Source: Bacteroidales bacterium (GTDB lineage: Bacteria; Bacteroidota; Bacteroidia; Bacteroidales; Bacteroidaceae). Taken from it: a stretch of 41,372 nucleotides of DNA. The translations under genes and the position numbers were made by a program. The notes beneath the pieces are model-generated. The model worked only from the letters and a program-made list of their open reading frames with translations. It was not told the DNA's origin and did not search any database. Location of the stretch: the NCBI GenBank assembly GCA_015060835.1, contig SUXT01000015.1, positions 1 to 41,372 of the forward strand, given 5' to 3'. Shown piece after piece: positions 7,798 to 16,310 of this stretch; positions within the stretch are counted from its first letter, which is position 1; the number at the start of each line of letters is the position of its first letter.

Positions 7798-8817
7798 ATG
7801 CTGTATTATAAAGATTTGGAAAATAAAATATTACATTCTGAAATTGCAAAAAGTTGCGATAAACTTTTTGTGATATCAGGGTATGTTGGTGCTGAACTAA
7901 TTAAAACATTAAGTTCTTTTCCTTTAAGTACACAGTTTGAGATAATATATGGCATGTATGGTAGTGATAATATATCAGAGCCTTTGCATAAAAAATTGGT
8001 AGAGCTTCACAACTCTTTGCCCAATGTATCCATCAGCTACTCTACAGTACCTATACATTCAAAGATATATTGTTGGTTTTATAATGATGAAGCAAAGGGT
8101 GGTTTGATAGGTTCTGCAAATTTTACGATCAATGGTTTGCGTAAGGATTTTAAGGAAACTCTTTCTGATATAAAACCGGAATCAATGAATGAATACAATA
8201 AGTATTTTATGTATGTGCGTAATCATTCTATATTATGTACAGATCCTCGTGTTACTTTAAGAAAGCATAAACATGTTTCAACAAAATCAGATACGAAGGA
8301 GCAGCCATATCTTTCTGATCGTATATGTCGCGCATCATTACTTGATAAAAAAGGTAAGATTCCTTTAAAGTCAGGATTGAATTGGGGATGTTCAAAGGGG
8401 CACGTTGCTAAAGGTGATGCTTACATACGTATAACTACCAAATACATCAGATTATTTCCTGATTTATTTCCTCAGAAGAAATATGTAAATGGTATTGTTA
8501 ATGAGGAATCTAAAGGAAAAGCAAACAGAGAAAATGATGAAGTTGAGTTAATATGGGATGATGGAACATCTATGATTGGATTAATGGAAGGTCAGACGAC
8601 TGTTGATGGAGTGATTTATCCAAAACAATTAAGTTCAAGTCCTCAAAAAAATATACTTGGCAAATATATTCGAAAAAGATTAGGCAATTTACCATTGGAT
8701 TATATAATTAGAAAGAAAGACTTACAAAAATACGGAAGAACCCATATTGATATTTCTAAAATTGGAGATGGAATCTACTATCTGGATTTTAGTTCAAACA
8801 AAAAGAAAACAAAATGA
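7798..8817 (+). CDS. NgoFVII-type restriction endonuclease (PLD nuclease)
   Basis: A 339-residue protein with one phospholipase D nuclease motif: His87 and Lys89 in PIHSKIYCW, Asn108 in GSANFTING and Glu120 in DFKET. This layout, plus the later SGLNWG stretch near residue 193, matches the NgoFVII restriction family. Those enzymes use a PLD active site that needs no metal ion and cut as dimers. The C-terminal part (about 230-339) would be the sequence-reading domain, B3-like in related enzymes. It starts one base after methyltransferase 2, and its stop overlaps the McrB-like start as ATGA. Its base composition is lower in GC than the methyltransferases, a possible sign of separate origin. Its recognition site cannot be told from sequence. 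Confidence 0.8.
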   Translation: MLYYKDLENKILHSEIAKSCDKLFVISGYVGAELIKTLSSFPLSTQFEIIYGMYGSDNISEPLHKKLVELHNSLPNVSISYSTVPIHSKIYCWFYNDEAKGGLIGSANFTINGLRKDFKETLSDIKPESMNEYNKYFMYVRNHSILCTDPRVTLRKHKHVSTKSDTKEQPYLSDRICRASLLDKKGKIPLKSGLNWGCSKGHVAKGDAYIRITTKYIRLFPDLFPQKKYVNGIVNEESKGKANRENDEVELIWDDGTSMIGLMEGQTTVDGVIYPKQLSSSPQKNILGKYIRKRLGNLPLDYIIRKKDLQKYGRTHIDISKIGDGIYYLDFSSNKKKTK

Positions 8818-10928
8818 TTATGGCAGCACACGAAGAAGCTTCTCCTATATGTAGAGGTAAAAATCTTTCATGGGAAACAGTTATGTTGTTCTTTAACTAT
8901 ATGCCAAAAGAACCCATGCCCAAAGATTTATTTAATAGTTATGTTGAAAAAAATATAAATAGTTGGACTCAGACTCATAGTCAGATTGCAAGGCAACTTG
9001 CTTTTTATTATGAGGATAATGGTATTTGTTATCCTCGTTTTAATAAATCTTCAACATTATCGGACTTGTTTAATTATATGGTTCATTGGGCTCATAACTA
9101 TTTTATACCAAATCCTTATGCTCCAAGTCTTAGAGGAAAGTCCCCGACTTCAATATACTCTCATCTTGTAAAATGTATTGAAAGGGGAATAATAGATTTT
9201 GATACGGCATTGGACTCATTATTTGATGTTGCTTTGAGTAGTCATGATAAAGTAAAGGTATATCTTCAGAACTATAGTAACATTAAATTTGACCAAGGAG
9301 TTATTAGTCTTAATGATAGTCTCATTGATGAATGCCAGATTATGATACCAACAGAATCTGCTGCTATTGATCCCAAACAGTATTTTTTATACTATGATAA
9401 AGAATCTTCAACTATAGTAGGCGGGAAATATAGGAAGGAGATTTCCGAGAAGAATCTTCAACAGATCTATTTCGGGGCACCAGGAACAGGTAAATCTCAT
9501 GAAATAAAAGCCCAAATTGAAAGGCATAAGTCATTCCGTATCACATTTCACCCAGATACCGATTATTCATCGTTCGTGGGTGCATATAAACCAACTTCAG
9601 TAGAGGTGCCTATGCTTACTACTCTAGGTGATAAGGCAATCCCAATGAAAGATGTAGACGGCAATGAACTTACTGAAAATAAGATTATCTATACTTATGT
9701 AAAGCAGGCTTTTCTAAATGCTTATATCGAATCATGGAAAGAGAGAGAAAACGAAAATCCTCAGCCTGTATTCTTAGTAATTGAAGAAATCAATCGCGGA
9801 AACTGTGCACAGATTTTCGGTGATATATTCCAGCTTCTTGACAGAAACGATGCCGGATTCTCAGACTATGCGATAGTTCCAGATACCGACCTTTCACGCC
9901 ATGTGAAAAAAGATTTGGAGCAGCTTGTTATTGCAGATAGAGATAAAATAAATGCTATATATGAAGAGTGCGAAGCCGACATGGTTGATAAAGTGCTGAA
10001 AGGCGAGGTTCTTTTGCTCCCTAACAACCTTTATATATGGGCAACGATGAACACTAGCGACCAATCATTGTTCCCTATTGACTCTGCGTTTAAGCGTCGT
10101 TGGGATTGGAAATACATAAAGATCGCTGATGCGCACAAGAATTGGCAAATCAATGTAGGCGCTAAGAACTACGATTGGTGGCAATTCGTGCAAGCAATCA
10201 ACTACTTTGTATTTGATGCAACACAATCTGAGGATAAGAATTTGGGTTATTTCTTTGCTAAAGCTAAAAATGGCATTATCAATGCAGAGACTTTCGTAAG
10301 TAAAGTGATATTCTACCTATATACAGATGTATTTAAGGATTATGGCTTTAGTGGAGATATCTTCAAAGGTGCGAATGGCGAGGAAATGACTTTCCAATCG
10401 TTCTACAATGCTGATGGTTCAGCCAATGAAGCTCAAATAGCATGTTTTATTGAGAATGTCATTTACTCAGATGCATTGCCTGAAACTTTGAAGTTTGCAA
10501 ATACAACAGAGGATGAAGACATGAATGTGTATGATGAAGATGAAGCTGTCGATAACCGACAATCATCTAATCGTGACAAGTTTATGGTGAATGGAGCTGG
10601 CTCATACGGCAAATGTCTTGCCCCATTTGAGGCAGTTAAAGCTTATTCTGAACAAAATCCACAAATGAATGCAGCCGATATTGTTCAAGTATGGTCAAAC
10701 TTGAATGTTAATCATATGCCTCATTTGGTGGAAACTGAGCAAGAATTTGAAGAGCGAGCAAAAACAACTAAGGATGTAAAATTCAGAGTTAAGGCAAAGC
10801 GATTGGAGCTATCGAACGGTGAAGTTATCTATGTGTCAAATCAGTTTAACCCAATTCGTATTGCAGAACTGATTGAAAAACTAAATAATGCAAATTTAGG
10901 TGTAAACATTTCATTGATTGAGCGTTAA
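8814..10928 (+). CDS. McrB/LlaJI.R1-like AAA+ restriction NTPase
   Basis: A 704-residue motor subunit. The AAA+ module starts near residue 215: Walker A GAPGTGKS (about 221-228), FHPDTDYSSFVGAY just after, Walker B FLVIEEINRG (near 319), and the McrB-type signature MNTSDQS (near 411) followed by AFKRRWDW. In McrB this family hydrolyses GTP to drive DNA translocation; nucleotide preference here is unknown. The first 200 residues are not McrB-like by eye. In LlaJI.R1 the equivalent part is a B3-like domain that reads a specific unmethylated site, so this is the likely recognition domain. ATGA overlap upstream and a one-base overlap (TAATG) downstream tie it to both nuclease genes. A second ATG at 8820 is an equally possible start. 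Confidence 0.85.
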   Translation: MIMAAHEEASPICRGKNLSWETVMLFFNYMPKEPMPKDLFNSYVEKNINSWTQTHSQIARQLAFYYEDNGICYPRFNKSSTLSDLFNYMVHWAHNYFIPNPYAPSLRGKSPTSIYSHLVKCIERGIIDFDTALDSLFDVALSSHDKVKVYLQNYSNIKFDQGVISLNDSLIDECQIMIPTESAAIDPKQYFLYYDKESSTIVGGKYRKEISEKNLQQIYFGAPGTGKSHEIKAQIERHKSFRITFHPDTDYSSFVGAYKPTSVEVPMLTTLGDKAIPMKDVDGNELTENKIIYTYVKQAFLNAYIESWKERENENPQPVFLVIEEINRGNCAQIFGDIFQLLDRNDAGFSDYAIVPDTDLSRHVKKDLEQLVIADRDKINAIYEECEADMVDKVLKGEVLLLPNNLYIWATMNTSDQSLFPIDSAFKRRWDWKYIKIADAHKNWQINVGAKNYDWWQFVQAINYFVFDATQSEDKNLGYFFAKAKNGIINAETFVSKVIFYLYTDVFKDYGFSGDIFKGANGEEMTFQSFYNADGSANEAQIACFIENVIYSDALPETLKFANTTEDEDMNVYDEDEAVDNRQSSNRDKFMVNGAGSYGKCLAPFEAVKAYSEQNPQMNAADIVQVWSNLNVNHMPHLVETEQEFEERAKTTKDVKFRVKAKRLELSNGEVIYVSNQFNPIRIAELIEKLNNANLGVNISLIER

Positions 10929-13078
10929 TGAAAATACTCATTGAAGAATATCGCTATAATGCTTCTTTAGTAAAGAAGTATCTCCATGACATTGATGAAC
11001 TTGATGTGGTGGAGGGGTTGATTAGTGTAAGTTATGTAGGTTATTACTACAACAACTCGCACGATGTGAACGACTGCGTATTCATTCTTCCAAAGGTCTT
11101 GATTGATGGTAACAACAAAGTATTTGGGAAATATACCCCCGAAGAAATAATTGACCTCGATAAATCAGACAAGCTTACCAAAGATGAACGTAATTTTATA
11201 TATGAATTTGCTGTTTGGATTTACCGGGCAATAGCTGTTTTCAAAAATAGTCAAAAGGACACCTCTATTTTTCGCCATAAACAAGTGGTAAAGGTTGGAA
11301 AAGGTAAGAAACGTCTTTCAAATACCTATTTGGATATTCTGCTATCACTCATTCAGTTCAATAAAGAGAACCAGGACTTCTTCATGTTTATCTTGAAGAA
11401 TATCCATAGTGGATTCAACAAAATTAATTGGTCGAGAACTATTTCTCGGTCTAGTGTCGTGGTGCAGAATGATGAGCCTATATACATAAACCCGGTCAAT
11501 AAGAAGCGTCAAATCAACTTTGATGAAGAACTTCTTGTAATCTACTTCTCGATACTCAACTATATCTCTGATAAATTCGGCTTTGCCATCTCAATCAATT
11601 GCAATTACGACCTTATCAAAGGAAAACGATTTGAACATTACTTGGAAAAAATTGGAGTTGTTAGATTGCACCAAATCAAGTACAAATATTTCTCAGACAA
11701 AGCGTTGCAGTTATGGGAACTATGCTATGCATTCTTTGAACAGTCGCATCAAGTGAAAGTAAATTCCTCGCTAAATGAATATCTGCTTGTCAAGAACTTC
11801 AATATTGTATTTGAAGCTATTATTGACGAGCTTGTTGGCGATAAGCAATTACCAGACCGTCTCAACAAGAAACAAGAAGATGGAAAAATAGTTGACCACT
11901 TATTTATGTGGGATAGCCTTACTACAGCTGATGCCTCGAAGAAAGTCTATTACATTGGTGATAGTAAATACTATAAGATTGGTAATGAGGTCGGAAAAGA
12001 ATCGGTTGCAAAACAATATACTTATGCCCGAAATGTAATCCAATGGAATCTGAATCTATTCCTTGATAGTAATGAACAGCCCAATAAGGATGATTACAAA
12101 CTAAGGGATGAGGTAACCGAGGGGTACAACATTATACCGAACTTCTTTATCAGTGCTAAGATGGATGAGAAGCTGTCATACGTTGACACAATCGATAGGA
12201 CTGATAGAAAGAAGAACCAGCACTTCCAACGACATTTCAACAATCGTCTTTTCGACCGAGATACATTGTTGATTACGCATTACGATGTAAACTTCCTTTT
12301 TGTTGTGTCACTCTATGCACGCAATAATGCTTCTCAGAAGCAGACATGGAAGACCAAAGTGCGTAATCTGTTTCGAAAGGAAATACAGCAAATACTTTCT
12401 GATAAATATGACTTTTATGCAATGACTGCAAAGCAAGGCATTGACGGGCAGCAATTCCTTTCGGAAAACTTTAAAGATATTATCGGAAAGGTTTATACTC
12501 CGTTTGCTGACAAGCAAGTATATTCGCTTGCTCTCGACAAAGACAAGCAATTTGCCCAAGAAAACGAGAAAGTATATAATTTACTCGATTATCATTTCCA
12601 CATTGTGAAATGCGACATTGGTCAAGATCCGACTACTCTTCTCGAAGGTAAGCTTACTTCTACAACGACTCTACCTAATACTATTCGCAATGGCGTTTTG
12701 ATGGTCATGATGGAAAATTATGCAGCTAAGAGTATAAAATTCTTGGAAAATGGCAAATTGGCAGTGGGAATCAAGTGGACTAAGGATAGTATGGAGATTG
12801 TTGAAAATCTTAGGAGCATAGGTTATGTTCTATTCCACCATCGTAATGATAACGACCAACATCTTTTTGCTGTTAAAGGTTCTTGTTCTGTTAAAGACAA
12901 ATCTGAGATAGAAGAAGATAGATACAAGAGTGTCACTACCACTGAAATGTATGTTGTTGTTGACCTTGATACGACATCAGAGTTGGATTCGACAAATATC
13001 TGTTCAAGTCAAAAGGAATATACTCCAAAGACAAGGTATGATGCACAATATGCAGTCATGAATGACCTTATCAATTAA
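10928..13078 (+). CDS. LlaJI.R2-like restriction nuclease subunit
   Basis: A 716-residue protein, the expected partner of the McrB-like motor, comparable to McrC or LlaJI.R2. The N-terminal 300 residues are mixed alpha/beta with many aromatic residues and would contact the motor ring. A PD-(D/E)XK-type centre follows: Asp in KIVDHLFMWD (near 322) and Asp-Ser-Lys in YYIGDSKYYK (near 345-347), then YTYARNVIQW. The last 350 residues are longer than in McrC and include a strand-rich stretch near 440-460. The link to LlaJI rests on the motor partner, the tandem C5 methyltransferases and the size. If right, cleavage falls on DNA lacking methylation, unlike true McrBC, which attacks methylated DNA. 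Confidence 0.72.
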   Translation: MKILIEEYRYNASLVKKYLHDIDELDVVEGLISVSYVGYYYNNSHDVNDCVFILPKVLIDGNNKVFGKYTPEEIIDLDKSDKLTKDERNFIYEFAVWIYRAIAVFKNSQKDTSIFRHKQVVKVGKGKKRLSNTYLDILLSLIQFNKENQDFFMFILKNIHSGFNKINWSRTISRSSVVVQNDEPIYINPVNKKRQINFDEELLVIYFSILNYISDKFGFAISINCNYDLIKGKRFEHYLEKIGVVRLHQIKYKYFSDKALQLWELCYAFFEQSHQVKVNSSLNEYLLVKNFNIVFEAIIDELVGDKQLPDRLNKKQEDGKIVDHLFMWDSLTTADASKKVYYIGDSKYYKIGNEVGKESVAKQYTYARNVIQWNLNLFLDSNEQPNKDDYKLRDEVTEGYNIIPNFFISAKMDEKLSYVDTIDRTDRKKNQHFQRHFNNRLFDRDTLLITHYDVNFLFVVSLYARNNASQKQTWKTKVRNLFRKEIQQILSDKYDFYAMTAKQGIDGQQFLSENFKDIIGKVYTPFADKQVYSLALDKDKQFAQENEKVYNLLDYHFHIVKCDIGQDPTTLLEGKLTSTTTLPNTIRNGVLMVMMENYAAKSIKFLENGKLAVGIKWTKDSMEIVENLRSIGYVLFHHRNDNDQHLFAVKGSCSVKDKSEIEEDRYKSVTTTEMYVVVDLDTTSELDSTNICSSQKEYTPKTRYDAQYAVMNDLIN

Positions 13079-13091
13079 ATGTAAAAATAAC

Positions 13092-14480
13092 ATGAATAAA
13101 GATATTACCCAAGAGAATAATAACATCCCCGAACTACAATCCCCTTTCGAGCAACTGCGAGAGGTTGATGCAGGTGGTAAAGAGTGGTGGAATTCGCGTA
13201 AGTTGGCGCGAGTGATGGGCTATGGCAAGTATTGGAACTTCGAGCGTGTTATGGCAAAGGCTCAGGCTTGGGTAACACAGAAAGGCTATCATCTTGGAGA
13301 ACATTTTGCTGAGTTTACCGAAATGGCAGAACTTGGAAGTGGTGCTGTACGTGAGGTTACAAGTATCAAGTTGTCCCGAGCAGCTTGCATGGCTATTGCT
13401 ATGAATGCCGACCAGAAGAAGGATATGGTGAAGGTCGCACAGGAGTATTTCTCTGCTACTATGACGAACGATGTAGCTGTTCGCAGTATGGAATCGACCA
13501 TTCTTCTCTACAAAGGGACACGAGGAAAAGCTCAGGTACAGGTTATCTTCGACACCAATACTTTCTGGCTATCACAGCAGCGTATGGCTGAATTATTTGG
13601 AGTGACGCAACAAAATATAAGTTACCATCTGCAACAGATAGATGAGAGCGGAGAAATCCATTTGTCCGATGGTTACAAAAAATATTTGTATGCTTCGGAC
13701 AAATGGTCCGAGAATGTCGCCATGTACAACCTCGATGTGGTAATTGCAGTTGGTTACCGTGTGAATAGTTATGAGGCAACGCAGTTCCGCATCTGGTCAA
13801 CTCAGATTCTAAAAGAATACTTAATAAAAGGCTTTGTATTGGATGATGAGCGACTGAAAGGCAAGAATGTGTTTGGAGCAGATTATTTCGATGATTTGCT
13901 TGACCGCATTCGTGAGATTCGACTCTCGGAGCGTCGTTACTATCAAAAAATTACTGACATCTATAGTGAATGTAGTGCTGACTACGACAAGGATAGTGAA
14001 ACAACCAAGCTATTCTTTAAGACGGTGCAGAATATGATGCACTATGCCGTAACTAAACAGACTGCTGCCGAAATAATCTATGACCGTGCGGATGCAGAGC
14101 GTCCCCATATGGGGCTTACTACTTGGAAGAATGCTCCCGATGGCAGAATCATTAAGTCAGATGTTACGATTGCCAAGAACTATCTTAGCGAAAAGGAGGT
14201 TGAATCGCTAAATCTTTTGAGTAATGCTTTCATAGATATGGCTGAACTACGAGCCAGAGACCATATACTAATGACAATGGCTGACTGGAAAGATGTACTA
14301 AGTAGATATATGGAACTGAACAATAAAGCCTTGCTTCCAGATGCTGGGCGTATTACGCATGAGCAGGCCGAAGAAAAGGCTCTGACTGAATATGAGAAGT
14401 TCAGAGTCATACAAGATAGAGAAATAATGAGCGACTTTGATCGACTGCTGAAATCGCTTTTTGATGGTAATGAGCCATAA
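13092..14480 (+). CDS. DinD-like/RhuM fusion protein
   Basis: A 462-residue protein with two parts. Residues about 18-135 resemble DinD, the SOS-induced Bro-N-type protein: FEQLREVDAGGKEWW, then the LARVMGYGKYWNF segment, and LSRAACMAIAMNADQKK. Residues about 145-440 match the RhuM family: LYKGTRGKAQVQVIFD, a helix-turn-helix-like WLSQQRMAELFGVTQQNISY, IAVGYRVNSYEATQFRIW and the IKGFVLDDERLKG segment. RhuM proteins are frequent passengers of restriction loci with no settled function. I start it at the ATG at 13092, 13 bases after the nuclease gene; an earlier in-frame ATG at 13062 lies inside that gene. Position at the end of the operon suggests an accessory or DNA-damage-linked role. Confidence 0.78.
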   Translation: MNKDITQENNNIPELQSPFEQLREVDAGGKEWWNSRKLARVMGYGKYWNFERVMAKAQAWVTQKGYHLGEHFAEFTEMAELGSGAVREVTSIKLSRAACMAIAMNADQKKDMVKVAQEYFSATMTNDVAVRSMESTILLYKGTRGKAQVQVIFDTNTFWLSQQRMAELFGVTQQNISYHLQQIDESGEIHLSDGYKKYLYASDKWSENVAMYNLDVVIAVGYRVNSYEATQFRIWSTQILKEYLIKGFVLDDERLKGKNVFGADYFDDLLDRIREIRLSERRYYQKITDIYSECSADYDKDSETTKLFFKTVQNMMHYAVTKQTAAEIIYDRADAERPHMGLTTWKNAPDGRIIKSDVTIAKNYLSEKEVESLNLLSNAFIDMAELRARDHILMTMADWKDVLSRYMELNNKALLPDAGRITHEQAEEKALTEYEKFRVIQDREIMSDFDRLLKSLFDGNEP

Positions 14481-14530
14481 GTTTGATTTTATCGTATTCA
14501 ACAAATGCTCTAAATATCTACTTTGACCGT

Positions 14531-14701
14531 TCAATTAATTTCGGGACACCAGTTACCACTCCAATACTCACAATGGTTATCCCCATCCTCCACCAAATAA
14601 CCTCCCAAAGCAAACCAGAGTTCAGCAAATGGATATAGACCATCCCAAAATGATACTTTTACACCTTCAGAACCGGAATCTGACGGTCGCCCAACTATAG
14701 T
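14531..14701 (-). pseudogene. Unrecognised C-terminal gene remnant
   Basis: On the minus strand 56 codons are open from a stop at 14702-14704 down to a TGA at 14531-14533, without a plausible start. The translation is rich in aromatic residues and glycine (FWDGLYPFAELWFALGGY, then EYWSGNWCPEIN), unlike random AT-rich translation. I do not recognise the family. Its upstream end coincides with the large inverted repeat, so it may be the tail of a gene cut by a rearrangement. The rest of the 14481-14876 gap holds no convincing gene. Confidence 0.3.
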
Positions 14702-14747
14702 TTAAGCGGACAACAAAAAATAAATTTTGTTGTCCGCTTAAACTATA
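14696..14747. repeat. 23-bp perfect inverted repeat between rhuM and mnmE
   Basis: Bases 14696-14718 and 14725-14747 are exact reverse complements around a 6-base loop (AATAAA). The arms include TTTAAGCGGACAACAAAA. It lies between converging genes, so it could act as a two-way terminator. Neither side has a good T run, however, so an excision scar or a mobile-element end is equally possible. Confidence 0.8.
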
Positions 14748-14876
14748 AATCGACCATTGATTTTTCAATAAAAACGCTCTGCTTTTATTTGAGCACTCAC
14801 CTCCAAAACCATAGATAAGCGAAGGGCGCATAGCAGCATAAAAAAATATCTATTACGTTATATACCAATCGATTAC

Positions 14877-16301
14877 CTACTTACCGATGCAAAAATTTTT
14901 AAACACATTTATAAGCACATCCTCGCTCGACAAAGACCCTACAATCTCGGCGAGGTGGCGTATGCAGGCACGCAGGTCGAGGCTTACCAAATCGCCGGGG
15001 ATGCCATCGTTCAGGCCGCGTCGCACATTCTGTATATTTGTCAAGGCTTTTCTTAACGCCTCGTAGTGCCTTACATTGGTTACTATCACTGAATCGGCAT
15101 CCATGGAAGGTATTGCTGCGGCATCGACAAGGAAATCTTCCAACTTGTCCATGTTTACACCTAACTTGGCTGAGATTGCCCACATATCGCGACTACCCCA
15201 CTGCACACCTTTGCCATGCTTGGCAATCATGCTTTCGGCCCACTTCATGGTATCGCTTATGCGTATGGCATCTACTATGTCGCATTTGTTGACAAGGACG
15301 GCAAGACGCTTACCGCTACACAACGGGAGCAGGCGCGAAGCTGACTCTTCCATCGTTGAGAGGTCGGTGCGCGGGTCTATCACCCACAGTGCCACAGAGG
15401 CCTTTTGCAGCTGGTCGAAGGCACGTTCTATTCCCATCTGCTCCACAACATCCATTGTCTCGCGTATGCCGGCGGTATCTATGAAGCGGAATGCCACTCC
15501 ACCGATGGTCATCATGCCTTCGACAGTGTCTCGTGTAGTGCCGCTGATGTTGCTGACGAGGGCACGTTCCTCGCGCAGGAGGGCATTGAGCAGGGTGCTC
15601 TTGCCGGTGTTTGTCTCGCCCACGATGGCTATGGGCACTCCGTTGCGCACGGCATTGCCTACGCTGAAGGAGTCGACAAGCGCGGTTATCACCCTCTCTA
15701 TCTCGTCGCAGAGGGCTGTCAGCTCACTGCGGTCGGCAAAGGTTACATCCTCTTCGCCGAAGTCGAGTTCGAGCTCCATCAGAGTTGTCAGCTTGAGCAG
15801 TTTCTCGCGCAGGGCATTGAGTTCGCGGCTGAAGCCACCCTTGAGCTGGCTCATGGCGAGGCGGTGCGATGCTTCGTTGCCCGATGCTATGAGGTCTGCC
15901 ACTGCCTCGGCACGGCTGAGGTCCATCTTGCCGTTGAGAAAGGCACGCATGGTGTACTCGCCGGGACCTGCCTGGCGTGCACCCTTGTCGATGATGTTGA
16001 GCATGAGCTGCTGGATGACGTATGGCGAGGCATGACAGCTAATCTCGACGGTATCTTCTCCTGTGTAGCTGTGGGGACCGCGCATCAGTGTGAGCAGCAC
16101 CTCGTCGAGCATGTTGCCCCGGGTGTCGTAGACGTCGCCGAAGACGACGCTCTGCCCCTTGCGTTCGGCAAGAGGGGTGGCGCCACGCGGTTTGAAGATT
16201 CTTTCGGCAATGGATATGGCTTCACTGCCCGATATTCTTATCACTCCCAATGCTCCGCCCTGTGGTGTTGCGAGAGCACATATAGTGTCGTTGGTATTCA
16301 T
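14877..16301 (-). CDS. mnmE: tRNA modification GTPase MnmE
   Basis: A 474-residue protein that, with MnmG, installs the 5-carboxymethylaminomethyl group on the wobble uridine of certain tRNAs. The formyl-folate-binding N-terminal domain (1-120) ends with GEYTMRAFLNGKMDLSRAEA. The G domain shows G1 GETNTGKS (228-235; most homologues have GxPNVGKS), G2 GTTRD (254-258), G3 DTAG (275-278) and G4 NKCD (near 343). The C-terminus is the invariant CIGK with the catalytic cysteine. Full length. It is downstream of the nucleoside phosphorylase with a 9-base gap, so the two are likely cotranscribed. It is the first housekeeping gene after the AT-rich block. Confidence 0.96.
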   Translation of the reverse strand: MNTNDTICALATPQGGALGVIRISGSEAISIAERIFKPRGATPLAERKGQSVVFGDVYDTRGNMLDEVLLTLMRGPHSYTGEDTVEISCHASPYVIQQLMLNIIDKGARQAGPGEYTMRAFLNGKMDLSRAEAVADLIASGNEASHRLAMSQLKGGFSRELNALREKLLKLTTLMELELDFGEEDVTFADRSELTALCDEIERVITALVDSFSVGNAVRNGVPIAIVGETNTGKSTLLNALLREERALVSNISGTTRDTVEGMMTIGGVAFRFIDTAGIRETMDVVEQMGIERAFDQLQKASVALWVIDPRTDLSTMEESASRLLPLCSGKRLAVLVNKCDIVDAIRISDTMKWAESMIAKHGKGVQWGSRDMWAISAKLGVNMDKLEDFLVDAAAIPSMDADSVIVTNVRHYEALRKALTNIQNVRRGLNDGIPGDLVSLDLRACIRHLAEIVGSLSSEDVLINVFKNFCIGK

Positions 16302-16310
16302 TATTCCTGT

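Noticed and set aside
8814-13078. Stand-alone McrBC (type IV) system attacking methylated DNA
   Set aside because: The two genes sit in one tight operon with two C5 methyltransferases, which fits a LlaJI-type system that spares methylated DNA better.
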